Below are positions 52,311 to 63,405 of a stretch of DNA of 64,000 nt, in pieces; within the stretch, counting starts at the first letter, position 1, and each line of letters begins with the position of its first letter. The position numbers and the translations under genes are program-made. Origin of the DNA: Rhodospirillales bacterium (GTDB lineage: Bacteria; Pseudomonadota; Alphaproteobacteria; Rhodospirillales; Defluviicoccaceae); the NCBI GenBank assembly GCA_016710335.1, contig JADJXQ010000001.1:1-64000 (forward strand), read 5' to 3'. The notes below the pieces were generated by a model. The model had not been told where the DNA came from. It did not search any database and saw nothing but the letters and a program-made list of their open reading frames with translations.

Positions 52311-54374
52311 CTACGCGATGATGAGCAACAGCATCACGCCGATGGCGATGCTGGAGACGATCAGCGACACGGTCGCCGCGAGCCGCTGGCCGACGACCGT
52401 CCATGCCGCGGCGTGGCGGGCGCCGCCGTCCAGGGCGAGGATGGCGCGTTCGGCCGATGCGAACTCCGCCGCGGCGGTCCGGAAACCGGCCGCATCTCGC
52501 CGCCGCCACTCCGGGTTCTCGACCAGGACGTACAGGTCGAGCAGGCGGCCGGTCTGTATCGCCTTAGGAAGCTGACGTTCGATGTCGAGACGGAGCGTGC
52601 GGCTGCGGTAGGTGGCGATCACCGGGCCGAGCCGGTTCCCGAACAGGGTCGCGAGGCCGGGGAGCGATGCTGCGCCAACCCGGATTTGCAGCAGCGCCAA
52701 AAGGCCCAACATGCCGCTCACGCACGCCTCCGGCTGGGAGGATGCGAGCAGCTTCAGATACGGCGCGCTTTCCCGGTCATACCGCGACGCAGCGAACGCG
52801 GCGACGTGGCGGTCGACCGGGAAGCGGTCGGCGTATGCCGATTCCATCGCCGCGTGGTCGGCCATAGCATCCAGGGCTAGAAGCGCCGCATCGAGCTGGC
52901 AGACGTAGTGGCCGGCGAGATGGGGACTCTGGCAGGGCAGCCCGGGATTGAGCTCATAGAGACACCGCTCCCAGCCGCCGCCGGGCCCGAGCGACTCCAG
53001 CTGCGCCTGCAGGCCGGTGAAGAAGGACGGCACTTCGTTCCACCGCGTCGGCGGCGACGATTGCTGCGCCAGCCAGTGGTTGGGGAGGCCCAGCGCGATG
53101 GCTTCGGCGAACGGCTGGACGTCCTGTTGCTGGAGGCACGCCGCCGCTAGGCACGGTCCCAGGCCGTCCAGCATGAAGGCGCGGCCGCGGTAGCGGATCG
53201 GACCCCGGGGATCGAGGAGGATGGCGACCCGCGCCACCAGATACGCGTTGGAGCCGCGCGGGCCCGCCGTTCCGGCGGCCGATGCCATAGTCAGTTCGGT
53301 CACGGCGGCGGCCAGTTCGGGCGCCTTCAGGCGTCCCGCAAGCCATGTTTGCAACTCGCCACCGCGGATCATGGCGGCGGCCGCGTCGATGTCGTGGCTC
53401 AGGGCGTGAGCAAGCTGCCGCAGCGAGGTGTGACCAATGCTTTGGAAGCGGAATTCGCTCGCCGGCGTCCGGGCCACGGCGCTGCGCAACGGTGTGCGGC
53501 GACGCCCTTCGAGCCAGTCGTTCAATTGAGCGATGCCCCAGCGTTGCTCCGCATCGTCGCACAACATGCCCCGCAGAGGCTCCATCAACGACATCGGCAC
53601 ACGATGACGGCCGCACAGCGCCTCGTAGCTGCCGCGCTCCAGCTTGACCGTCAGAACCTGGTCGTCGTCGAGGCCGGCGAGCGGATTGTGCCGCAGCACC
53701 ACCAGAGCGACGGTCACGCCGAACGCATAGAGGTCGTCATTGGTATTGCCGTCGCCGCGGCTGATGCGCTCGGCCATGGCGCGCTCGATGGGTTCGAACA
53801 GCAGCGGCTGATCGTGGGCGGGCGGCGCCGTCAGGCAATCGCCGAGCGCCACTTCGCCGCCGGGGCGGTCCATGAACCAGATGTTGTCCGGGCGGATCGC
53901 ACGATGGGTTACATTGCAGTCGGCCAAAACCTGCAGCGCCGCGGCGATCGGGGCAATGAGGCGGGGCGGCAAGTCGTACTGCGACAGGCCAGCGTCGCCG
54001 TCGGCCAGTTGTTCGGCGAGGGTGCCGCCGCCGGGGCGGTCGTAGACGATGGCAATGGTGTTCCGTTGCGCCAACGGGCACCGCACCACGCCGTTGGCGA
54101 GCGGCGCCAGGAACCCGGTCGCCAAGGTACCCTGCAGCCGCTGCAGCGCCTCCATCCGCGCCGGCATCGTCGGCTGGGCGACCAGGGCGAACAGGGACGC
54201 CCCGGCATCGTCGCGGTCGGCCGCCGCATAGGCTTTGGCGGACGGAGTATCGAGCCGCGGCAGCGACTGGCGCAGATCGATCCGGTACCGGCCGGCGATT
54301 ACCGGCCGGTCGCCCGCATCGCCGCCGGCATCGCCGTCTTCGGCCCGGCGCTTCCCGTTTCCGGACTGTCGCAT
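52311..54374 (-). CDS. Membrane-anchored protein kinase-like protein (pseudokinase)
   Basis: 687 residues. The N-terminal ~270 have a Ser/Thr-kinase fold: TLAEQLADGDAGLSQYDLPP, then NVTHRAIRPDNIWFM in place of HRD...N, GEVALGDCLTAPPA in place of DFG, and DDLYAFGVTVALVVLRHNPL. The catalytic Asp of HRD is alanine and DFG reads GDC, so catalysis is unlikely. The N-terminal glycine-rich loop and ATP-binding lysine are not clear either. A ~380-residue helical middle follows and a single C-terminal helix (VSLIVSSIAIGVMLLLIIA) places it on the inner membrane. Known bacterial pseudokinases act as scaffolds. The partner is unknown. Confidence 0.75.
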   Translation of the reverse strand: MRQSGNGKRRAEDGDAGGDAGDRPVIAGRYRIDLRQSLPRLDTPSAKAYAAADRDDAGASLFALVAQPTMPARMEALQRLQGTLATGFLAPLANGVVRCPLAQRNTIAIVYDRPGGGTLAEQLADGDAGLSQYDLPPRLIAPIAAALQVLADCNVTHRAIRPDNIWFMDRPGGEVALGDCLTAPPAHDQPLLFEPIERAMAERISRGDGNTNDDLYAFGVTVALVVLRHNPLAGLDDDQVLTVKLERGSYEALCGRHRVPMSLMEPLRGMLCDDAEQRWGIAQLNDWLEGRRRTPLRSAVARTPASEFRFQSIGHTSLRQLAHALSHDIDAAAAMIRGGELQTWLAGRLKAPELAAAVTELTMASAAGTAGPRGSNAYLVARVAILLDPRGPIRYRGRAFMLDGLGPCLAAACLQQQDVQPFAEAIALGLPNHWLAQQSSPPTRWNEVPSFFTGLQAQLESLGPGGGWERCLYELNPGLPCQSPHLAGHYVCQLDAALLALDAMADHAAMESAYADRFPVDRHVAAFAASRYDRESAPYLKLLASSQPEACVSGMLGLLALLQIRVGAASLPGLATLFGNRLGPVIATYRSRTLRLDIERQLPKAIQTGRLLDLYVLVENPEWRRRDAAGFRTAAAEFASAERAILALDGGARHAAAWTVVGQRLAATVSLIVSSIAIGVMLLLIIA

Positions 54375-54456
54375 CCCGAGTGGCCTTTCACGCCCCGGGC
54401 ACGCTTCAACCGGCTCGCGGGGTGGTCAGGATAGCGCCAGGCCGCTTGCTCAAAGG

Positions 54457-57400
54457 TTAAGCCCGGGTCTCCGCCGGTTGCTGCGCCGTCTCGTGCTCGC
54501 TCGGCCTGCCCTCGTGTTTGCTCGGCGTGCCATGGATACGCTCGCGGAGGCGCTGGAATACCACGTAGAGCACCGGGATCAGAAATATGCCCACGAACGC
54601 AGCGGCTACCATGCCGCCGAACACGGCGGTGCCGACGCCGCGCCGGCTCATGGCGCTGGCGCCGGTGGCAATGACCAGCGGGATCAGGCCGGCTATGAAC
54701 GCAAAGCTGGTCATCATCACTGCCCGGAAGCGGAGCCGCGCACCCGCCTCCGCCGCGTCCACGATCGACATGCCCTTCTCCCGCTGCTCCTTGGCGAACT
54801 CGACGATGAGAATGGCATTCTTGGCGGCGAGAGCGATCAGGATGACGATGCCGATCTGAGCGTAGAGGTTGTTGTCCAGCCCCGCGACCCACAGCGCGAT
54901 CATCGCTCCCAGCACGGCCACCGACACCGACAGCAGCACCGGGATCGGGATCGTCCAGCTCTCGTAGAGGGCGACCAGGAACAGGTACGCGAACAGCACG
55001 GCAAGGCCGAGGATCATCGGAGTCTGGCCCGCGGCCTCGATCTCCTGCAGCGCCGTCGAGGTCCATTCGTAGGCGTAGCCGGCGGGCAGCACGGACGCAG
55101 ACAAGTCTTCCATCGCCGCCAGCGCTTGACTGGAGCTGTATCCCGGCGCCGGGCCGCCGTTGATGGTGACGCTGCGATAGTTGTTGTAGCGGATCAAAGT
55201 CTGCGGACCGAGGATCAGCTTCGGCTCTGCAATGGAGCGCATCGGCACCATGTCGCCGCGGTCGTTGTGCACATGGATGCGGTAGAGGTCGTCGATCCGT
55301 GCCCGATCGCTGGCCTCGCCCTGGATGTTCACCTGCCAGACGCGGCCGAACAGGTTGAAGTCGTTAACGTAATAGCCGCCGAGCGTGGTCTGCAGGGCCT
55401 GGAAAACATCGCCGATCTCGATGCCCAGGGTCTGCACCTTGTCGCGGTCTATCTTGAGGTCGATCTGCGGCGTGTTGGCGGCGAAGGTGCTGAACACACC
55501 CTGCAGTTCCGGGCGCTGGTTGGCCTGGATGACGAGACCCCGCATCACTGCCGCCATGTCCGCCGGCGACGCGCCGCGAAGGTCCTCGAGCTGGTATTCG
55601 AAGCCGCCGGTGGTGCCAAGGCCGACGATCGGCGGCAGGTTGAAGGCCGCCACCGCCGCCCCCGGGATCGCCTGGGCCCTGGCACGAACGGTGGCGATGA
55701 TCTCTTCCGCGCTTTGTCCCGGACCCTCGCGCTCCCCCCATGGCTTGAGCGTGACGATGAAGAATGCGGAGTTCGACTGGTTGAGGTTGTCGATGAAGTT
55801 GAAGCCGGTGACCGAAGAGAAGTTTTCGATCCCTGGAACCTCCGTCAGCATCGTCTCGATCCGGTCGACCAGGGCGGCGGTGCGAGTGAGCGATACGCCT
55901 TCCGGAAGTTGTGCGACCACGAAGAACGCGCCCTGGTCCTCGCTCGGCAGGAACCCCGTCGGGATCGCTTTGAAGAGGTAGCCGGAACCGGCCAGCACGG
56001 CGACGAGGAACACGAGGCCGATGGCCGTCCGGCGCAGCAGGCGACGGACGATGCTCGCGTACCCGTCGCGGGTCCTGTCGATCATGTTCGAGATGCGCCG
56101 CATCGGGCCGCGAACCTGATGCCCCGGTTTCAAGATGATGGCGCACAAAGCCGGGCTCAGGGTCAGCGCGTTGATCGCCGAGATCAGCATGGCAATGGAG
56201 ACGGCGACCGCGAACTGCTGGAACAGTTGCCCGGTGATGCCGGGGATGAACGCCGTCGGCACGAAGACCGACAGCAGCACCAGGGTGATCGCGATGATGG
56301 GCGCAGTGATCTCCGCCATCGCCGCCTTCGCGGCCTCCTTCGGCGGCAGACCAAGCGAATGCATTTTTTCTTCCACCGCCTCGACGACAATGATGGCGTC
56401 GTCGACGACGATGCCGATGGCGACCACCATGGCCAGCAGCAGAACCGTGTTGGCGGTGAAGCCGAGGGCGAGGACGAACGCGAAGGTGCCGATCAGGCTG
56501 ACCGGCACCGCGATGGTCGGGATGATCGTCGCGCGCAACTGGCCGAGAAACAGGAACACCACGAGGACGACCAGGACGAATGCCTCGAACAGCGTGTGGA
56601 TCACGCTCTCGATGGTGCTCTCGACGAACACCGTGGTGTCGTACTGGGCGAGGTAGTCGACGTCCTCCGGAAAGCGCTCCTTCAGCGCCTCCATGCGTTC
56701 CGACACGGCTTCGGCAACGGCGATCTGGTTGGCGCCCGGTGCGAGGTAAATGCCGATCAGGGCGCTCGCCTTGCCGTTGAGCTTTCCGAACGAGTCGGAC
56801 GTGCGGGCGCCGAGTTCGACGCGGCCGACGTCCCTGATGCGTAGCACCGAGCCGTCCGGGTTGGCGCGGACCACGATGTTCTCGAACTCGGCGACGTCGG
56901 TCAGCCGACCCTTGGTCTGCAAGGTGAGCTGGAACTGGGCGTCGGCGGTCATCGGCTGAGCGCCGATGCGGCCCACCGCGGCCTGGACGTTCTGATCCTT
57001 GAGCGCCGCGACGATGTCGTTGGGCGCGAGGCGGAGACTGGTCAGGCGGTCCGTGTCCAACCAGATGCGCATACTGTAGTCGAGCGGACCGAAAAGGGAG
57101 GCGTCGCCAACTCCCTGGATCCGCGCCAGTTCGTCCCGGATGTTGATGGTCGCGTAGTTGCTGAGGAACAGGCTGTCGTAGGTCCCGTCCGGCGAGTAGA
57201 GACTGATCACCTGCAGCAGCGCCGAGGACTGCTTGCTGACCACCACGCCCTGCCGCTGGATCTCCTCCGGCAACTGAGGCAGCGCCTGCTGTATGCGGGT
57301 CTGCACGTTGACGGTGTTGATGTCGGGATCGGTGCCTAGCGCGAAGGTGATCGTCAGCTTGTAGCTGCCGTCGTCGCCGCTCACCGACTTCATGTAGAGC

Positions 57401-57627
57401 ATGTCCTGAACGCCGGTGACCATGGACTCGATCGGCTGGGCGACCGTCTGTTCGACCACGGAGGCGCCGGCGCCGGGGTATGTGGTGGTGACCCGGACCT
57501 GCGGCGGCACGATGTCCGGGAACTGCGCCGTCGGGATTGCAAGGATGGCGATGATCCCGGCGATGGTGATCACCACCGAGATGACGATTGCGAGGCGCGG
57601 CCGATCGATGAAGGTTGCGGAGATCAT
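54457..57627 (-). CDS. RND multidrug efflux transporter (HAE1, AcrB/MexF type)
   Basis: 1056 residues. N-terminal FIDRPRLAIVISVVITIAGI, periplasmic pore region TTYPGAGASVVEQTVAQPIE, proton-relay helix MVVAIGIVVDDAIIVVEAVE with the DD pair and SVFVPTAFIPGITGQLFQQF. The second half has GLAVLFAYLFLVALYESWTI and LAAKNAILIVEFAKEQREKG, LIPLVIATGASAMSRRGVGT. Forms the inner-membrane trimer of a tripartite pump using proton motive force. Its membrane-fusion partner gene ends 3 bp upstream. No outer-membrane channel gene is seen. Substrate range cannot be read. Confidence 0.95.
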   Translation of the reverse strand: MISATFIDRPRLAIVISVVITIAGIIAILAIPTAQFPDIVPPQVRVTTTYPGAGASVVEQTVAQPIESMVTGVQDMLYMKSVSGDDGSYKLTITFALGTDPDINTVNVQTRIQQALPQLPEEIQRQGVVVSKQSSALLQVISLYSPDGTYDSLFLSNYATINIRDELARIQGVGDASLFGPLDYSMRIWLDTDRLTSLRLAPNDIVAALKDQNVQAAVGRIGAQPMTADAQFQLTLQTKGRLTDVAEFENIVVRANPDGSVLRIRDVGRVELGARTSDSFGKLNGKASALIGIYLAPGANQIAVAEAVSERMEALKERFPEDVDYLAQYDTTVFVESTIESVIHTLFEAFVLVVLVVFLFLGQLRATIIPTIAVPVSLIGTFAFVLALGFTANTVLLLAMVVAIGIVVDDAIIVVEAVEEKMHSLGLPPKEAAKAAMAEITAPIIAITLVLLSVFVPTAFIPGITGQLFQQFAVAVSIAMLISAINALTLSPALCAIILKPGHQVRGPMRRISNMIDRTRDGYASIVRRLLRRTAIGLVFLVAVLAGSGYLFKAIPTGFLPSEDQGAFFVVAQLPEGVSLTRTAALVDRIETMLTEVPGIENFSSVTGFNFIDNLNQSNSAFFIVTLKPWGEREGPGQSAEEIIATVRARAQAIPGAAVAAFNLPPIVGLGTTGGFEYQLEDLRGASPADMAAVMRGLVIQANQRPELQGVFSTFAANTPQIDLKIDRDKVQTLGIEIGDVFQALQTTLGGYYVNDFNLFGRVWQVNIQGEASDRARIDDLYRIHVHNDRGDMVPMRSIAEPKLILGPQTLIRYNNYRSVTINGGPAPGYSSSQALAAMEDLSASVLPAGYAYEWTSTALQEIEAAGQTPMILGLAVLFAYLFLVALYESWTIPIPVLLSVSVAVLGAMIALWVAGLDNNLYAQIGIVILIALAAKNAILIVEFAKEQREKGMSIVDAAEAGARLRFRAVMMTSFAFIAGLIPLVIATGASAMSRRGVGTAVFGGMVAAAFVGIFLIPVLYVVFQRLRERIHGTPSKHEGRPSEHETAQQPAETRA

Positions 57628-57630
57628 CGA

Positions 57631-58812
57631 CTAGCCTCCGGATTTGACGGCCGGCGCGATGCTCGCTTCGACCGCTTGCCCCGGACGCACCTTCTGCGCC
57701 CCCTCGACGATGACGCGCTCGCCTTCCTTGAGGCCCTCCTCCACGGCGATCATGGCCCCCTGCGCAGCACCCGTCTTGACTCGACGGATCTCGGCGGTGT
57801 TGTCGTCGCGAACCGCCAGCACGAACACCCCCGCCTGGTCCGCCTGCAGCGCCACCTGCGGAATGACCACAGCCTGCTCGGGCGTGTCGGCTTCGACCGA
57901 AAGGGTCACGAACTGGCCGTCGATCAACTGGCCCAGAGGGTTGGGGAAGGAGCCGCGGACGGACAACGTGTCGGTGCTCTCGCTGATCTGGATGTCGGCG
58001 AAGTCGATCTTGCCGGGGTGGGGATAGATGCTGCCGTCGGCGAGGACGAGGCGCAAGATGTTGTCGTCCTGCGCCTTGCTGCCGCCTGTCTGCGCCTGCT
58101 TCTGCACGTCGAGCAGGATGCGTTGGCTGACGGAGAACACGACGTGGATCGGGTCCTGGCTGACGACGGTCGCCAGCACTCCGCTGTCCGGGCCGACCAA
58201 GTTGCCGACCGTGTAGGCGGCGCGGCCGATGCGGCCATTGATCGGCGATCGGATCTCGGTATAGGCGAGATTGAGCTCAGCTTTCTCAAGCGCGGCCTTG
58301 GCCTGCAGAACGTTGGCCTCGGCCATCTGGTCCTCGGCGCGGCGGCGATCGACCTCCGCCTCCGGCACGTCCTTTTTCTGGAGCAGGGTCAAGGCACGGG
58401 CCAGTTGGCCCGCCGAGTTGGTCTTCCGCGCCTCGGCCGCCGCCAGTTCCGCCTTGGCCTGGTCCACCGTGGCCCGGAATTCGCTCTGCTGGATCTGGAA
58501 GAGCAGATCGCCTTGCTGGACCGGCTTGCCTTCCTCGAAGGCGCGGTTTTCCAGGAAGCCTTCGACCCTGGCGCGAAGATCCACCTTGTCGACCGCCTCC
58601 ACCCGCCCCACGAAGTCGGTGGACGACGTGATGTCGCGGCGTTCGGCTGCGACCACCACCACCGCCGGCGGCGGTGCGGCCGTCCGGCTCGCCTGCTGCG
58701 GTTGCTGATCGCAGGCGGCGAGTGCCGACGCCGTCATGATTATGAACGCGACAAACCCGCGCCGGGTGGCCGGATATGCGCCGCGCAGGTCCTGCCGGTT
58801 GATGAACCGCAT
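57631..58812 (-). CDS. RND efflux periplasmic adaptor (membrane fusion lipoprotein)
   Basis: 393 residues from ATG 58812, after GGAGGGA. It begins with a signal ending in lipobox ALAAC. The adaptor has VEAVDKVDLRARVEGFLENR (lipoyl barrel), a coiled-coil hairpin (VDQAKAELAAAEARKTNSAG), the second half-motif YTEIRSPINGRIGRAAYTVG, and a beta-barrel with LGQLIDGQFVTLSVEADTP. Links the RND pump to an outer-membrane channel. A longer in-frame start upstream would hide the signal peptide, so it is rejected. 3 bp before the pump gene. Confidence 0.93.
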   Translation of the reverse strand: MRFINRQDLRGAYPATRRGFVAFIIMTASALAACDQQPQQASRTAAPPPAVVVVAAERRDITSSTDFVGRVEAVDKVDLRARVEGFLENRAFEEGKPVQQGDLLFQIQQSEFRATVDQAKAELAAAEARKTNSAGQLARALTLLQKKDVPEAEVDRRRAEDQMAEANVLQAKAALEKAELNLAYTEIRSPINGRIGRAAYTVGNLVGPDSGVLATVVSQDPIHVVFSVSQRILLDVQKQAQTGGSKAQDDNILRLVLADGSIYPHPGKIDFADIQISESTDTLSVRGSFPNPLGQLIDGQFVTLSVEADTPEQAVVIPQVALQADQAGVFVLAVRDDNTAEIRRVKTGAAQGAMIAVEEGLKEGERVIVEGAQKVRPGQAVEASIAPAVKSGG

Positions 58813-58999
58813 CGCTTCAATCCCTCCGCCGTCCCGCCAGCGATTTGCCGTGCGGTTTGCCCTCGCCAGGGATGCCACCAAACGGGCGCCATTGCCAGCA
58901 TCTTCATCGACTAGCATCGGCCGCACCGCCATCAAGCAAGAATGCACACTCGGGTGTCACTGCGAGCGGTTGCGGAGCGGGCGCGCGGCAATAGGGCTG

Positions 59000-60292
<1,293 letters not shown>

Positions 60293-60313
60293 GATGCTCC
60301 TTCCTGCTCCGAC

Positions 60314-61486
60314 TTATGACTCCAACGACGCCAACGCCTCTGCTTCGGCGCCGACGAGGATGTGGGTGCACCCGAGGCGGCGCGCCTCGAGGCGCTCATC
60401 CGCTCCGACGTCGAGCCCGCACACCGTGATCCAGCCGGCGTCCCGCAGCGCCGCGGCGGCGGCGCGTGGCGCTGCGCATGGCACAAACACCCGATGATCG
60501 CTTCCCGCAGGCGTCAGCGAACGGAGCACCGAATCCATGTAGAGGGTCACTCCAGTCGCCGGCTCCGCGCTGCCGCCGAAGCCGGCGATGTAGCGGCCGC
60601 CACGGCCCAATTCTCCAGCGACCCCGGCAGCAAACAGCGAGAACGTGACGCCCCGGTGATACTCGAAGCCGCGGCTCTCGACGGGATCGATGCCGATGCT
60701 GAGGTCCGGCGCCGCGGCGCGGACGCGCTTGAACACGTCGGCAACGCGGCTCCGCTCGGCGTCCGGGGCGGCCGGCAGCTTCAGCTTAGCCAGTGCCGTC
60801 AGAACCTCTTCTCCGGGGCCGGCGATGGTGACCAGCCGCGCCAGCAGCCTCGCCGTATCGTCGGCCAGGACGGGGGCGAGGTCGGTGAGCGCCCTTGCGT
60901 CCTTGCGGTCGAGGGCGGCCCGCACCCGCGCCCGATGCCGCGGATCGACATTGCGCTCCGCGAGGATGGCGGCCACCAGGGTGGGAATGCCGAGATCGAT
61001 GGTCAGCGGCCCCACCCCCAGGTGCGACAGCCCCTCGACGGCCATGAGCATGACTTCCGCATCCGCGGCCGGCGTCGCGGCGCCGATGATCTCCGCCCCG
61101 ACCTGACCGAACTGGCGGGCCGGGCGCAGTTGCGAGCCCTTGATGCGCAGCACCTGCCCGGCATAGCCGAGGCGCAACGGTCGCGGCTGGCGGGCGAGCC
61201 GCTCGGTCGCGATCCGTGCGATCTGCATGGTCATGTCCGGACGCAGCGCCAGCATGCGCTGCGAGACCGGATCCATCAGGCGAAAGGTGTGGGTGACCAG
61301 CGCCGCGCCGCTGCCGGCGAGGAGGCTGTCCTCGAACTCGATCAGCGGCGGCTTGACGCGCTCGTAGCCGAAGCGCGCGAAATACCCCAGCATGCGCTCG
61401 ATCATCGCCGCCTCGAACGCGGCGTGCGGCGGAAGGCCGTCGGCCACTCCGGCCGGCAGCAGCGTTTGCGACCCGCTATCGCTCAT
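60314..61486 (-). CDS. hisZ: ATP phosphoribosyltransferase regulatory subunit HisZ
   Basis: 390 residues, a class II tRNA-synthetase-like paralogue (HisRS fold) without the anticodon-binding part of a true synthetase. FEAAMIERMLGYFARFGYER, VKPPLIEFEDSLLAGSGAAL, FRLMDPVSQRMLALRPDMTM and YAGQVLRIKGSQLRPARQFG are HisZ-type. It activates short-form HisG at the start of histidine synthesis. The short HisG partner is not in the window. Lies just before purA on the same strand. Confidence 0.93.
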   Translation of the reverse strand: MSDSGSQTLLPAGVADGLPPHAAFEAAMIERMLGYFARFGYERVKPPLIEFEDSLLAGSGAALVTHTFRLMDPVSQRMLALRPDMTMQIARIATERLARQPRPLRLGYAGQVLRIKGSQLRPARQFGQVGAEIIGAATPAADAEVMLMAVEGLSHLGVGPLTIDLGIPTLVAAILAERNVDPRHRARVRAALDRKDARALTDLAPVLADDTARLLARLVTIAGPGEEVLTALAKLKLPAAPDAERSRVADVFKRVRAAAPDLSIGIDPVESRGFEYHRGVTFSLFAAGVAGELGRGGRYIAGFGGSAEPATGVTLYMDSVLRSLTPAGSDHRVFVPCAAPRAAAAALRDAGWITVCGLDVGADERLEARRLGCTHILVGAEAEALASLES

Positions 61487-61709
61487 TCAGATCCTTACGT
61501 GTTCTTGAGACGCGCTCGATCCAGCGCATGACCTAGACGCAGCAAACCCAGACGCGCAAACAAAGAGGCGGATGATCGGCCGGCCGCCGCCGTCATGTCA
61601 ATGATTGCGGACCTGTCGCGGCGCCACGGAGGCAGGTCGCCAAGCGCCGACAATTGACACCGCCGATCCCAGCAACTACGCCACGGGCGTCGAAGCCGCG
61701 GAGAACGTG

Positions 61710-63281
61710 ATGAGCAAGCACAAGGGGATCGTCGCCTGCGGCCATCCGGTGACGGCGAACGCGGCGGCGGCCATCCTGGATGAGGGCGGCAACGCGTTCG
61801 ATGCGGCGCTCGCCGCCATGTGCGCGGCGTGTGTAGCCGAGCCGGTACTGGCCTCGCTCGGCGGCGGCGGCTTTCTGCTCGCCCGCCCCACCGGCGGCCG
61901 CTTCGCCAACCGACCCATCGTTTTCGATTTCTTTCCGCAAACGCCCAAAAGCCGCCGTCCGCTCGATGACATCGAGTTCTACCCCGTGCTTGCGGACTTC
62001 GGCCCGGCGCAGCAGGAGTTCCACATCGGCATGGGCGCCATCGCCACGCCGGGGGCGGTGCGGGGTCTGTTCGAGGTTCACCGGCACATGGGCCGATTGC
62101 CGCTTCGCCGCATCGTCCAGCCGGCAGTGGATCTGGCGCGGACTGGCGTCGCCATGAACCCGCTGCAGGCGTATTTCCTCGCGATCGTCGCGCCGATTTT
62201 CAGGAGCACGACGGAGAGCGAGGCGGTGTTCGCCAGCCCTGAGCGTCCGGGCGCGTTGATCGGAGAGGGAGAGGCCCTGAGGCTCCGCCGCTTCGCCGAC
62301 GCGCTGGAGGTGCTGGCCATCGAAGGCGACGACCTGTTCTATCGGGGCGAGATCGCGCAAGCCATTTCAGCGGACTGCCGGGCGCGGGGCGGTCACCTGA
62401 CGCCCGACGACCTGGCAGATTACGCCGTGGCGTTGAGGGAGCCGCTCGCCGCGGAGGCGTTCTCAAGCCGGCTTCTACTCAACCCGCCGCCGTCGAACGG
62501 CGGCCTGTTGATCGCGTTCTCGCTGGAGTTGCTGCGGGATGCTCAGTTGTCCGCCAGCGCGTTTGGCAGCGCAGCGCACGTGGGCAGCCTGGTCCGCGTC
62601 ATGGCGGCGACCAACCGGGCCCGCCTCGAGCAGGCGTTGCACCGCTTGCCGGCCAACGCGGCCGCGGAGGCGTTTCTGTCTCCCGCCCTGGTCGACGCGT
62701 ACCGCAATCACCTGCTCGGCCGGCCGTGGGCCACCCGCGGCACCACCCACATCAGCGTCATCGACGCAGCCGGCAACGCCGCCGCCCTGTCGCTCACCAA
62801 CGGCGAAGGCTCCGGGTACATCGCGCCGAACACGGACATCATGCTCAACAACGTGCTGGGCGAGGAGGACATCAATCCGCACGGCGTCCACGCGTGGCCG
62901 CGGGACGCCCGCCTCAGTTCGATGCTTGCGCCGACCATTGCGCTCGGACGGGACGGCAGCCTGACCGTGCTGGGCTCCGGCGGCTCCAACCGGCTGCGCA
63001 CCGCCATCCTGCAGGTGCTGTTGAACCTGTTGGCATTCGAGCTCCCCGTCGAGCAGGCGGTGACCGCGCCGCGCATACATCTCGAAGCGGAGACCCTCAG
63101 CGTCGAGCCGGGTTTCGGCGAAGGGGCGGCGGCGCTGCTGCGTCGGCATGGGGCCGACGTCGCGTTCTGGAACGAGCACAACATGTTCTTCGGCGGTGTC
63201 CACACGGTGCGCATGGAGCGGAGCGGCGCCATGATCGGCGCCGGCGACCCCCGCCGCGGCGGCATTGCCCAGCTCGTCTGA
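61710..63281 (+). CDS. Gamma-glutamyltranspeptidase family protein
   Basis: 523 residues from ATG 61710 (CGCGGAG ribosome site). An upstream TTG at 61605 is in frame but lacks support. MSKHKGIVACGHPVTANAAA and GNAFDAALAAMCAACVAEPV are the family start; NPPPSNGGLLIAFSLELL and GTTHISVIDAAGNAAALSLT give the autoprocessing site with threonine near residue 345 as nucleophile. SGGSNRLRTAILQVLLNLLA follows. Splits itself into two subunits. No signal peptide was seen, so a cytosolic or unconventional location is likely, and the physiological substrate may not be glutathione. Confidence 0.88.
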   Translation: MSKHKGIVACGHPVTANAAAAILDEGGNAFDAALAAMCAACVAEPVLASLGGGGFLLARPTGGRFANRPIVFDFFPQTPKSRRPLDDIEFYPVLADFGPAQQEFHIGMGAIATPGAVRGLFEVHRHMGRLPLRRIVQPAVDLARTGVAMNPLQAYFLAIVAPIFRSTTESEAVFASPERPGALIGEGEALRLRRFADALEVLAIEGDDLFYRGEIAQAISADCRARGGHLTPDDLADYAVALREPLAAEAFSSRLLLNPPPSNGGLLIAFSLELLRDAQLSASAFGSAAHVGSLVRVMAATNRARLEQALHRLPANAAAEAFLSPALVDAYRNHLLGRPWATRGTTHISVIDAAGNAAALSLTNGEGSGYIAPNTDIMLNNVLGEEDINPHGVHAWPRDARLSSMLAPTIALGRDGSLTVLGSGGSNRLRTAILQVLLNLLAFELPVEQAVTAPRIHLEAETLSVEPGFGEGAAALLRRHGADVAFWNEHNMFFGGVHTVRMERSGAMIGAGDPRRGGIAQLV

Positions 63282-63331
63282 GCCCGTCTCGTCTGAGCCC
63301 GTCTCGTCTGAAGCCCATCTCGCCTGAGCCC
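63273..63331. repeat. 15-bp tandem repeat, about four copies
   Basis: Unit CTCGTCTGAGCCCGT, repeated with one insertion in copy three and a short final copy. The transpeptidase stop codon (TGA 63279-63281) lies within the first unit. Confidence 0.9.
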
Positions 63332-63405
63332 TTACCCTTCCTTTACCGGAGCTGGCGCATCGTGCCTGCGGCGACGTGCCGGGCCACGGGTGGGGCGGGG
63401 ACACG

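Noticed and set aside
54235..56844. An 869-codon open frame on the plus strand across the RND pump gene
   Set aside because: Opposite the pump with all RND motifs on the minus strand; low-complexity composition and no ribosome site.
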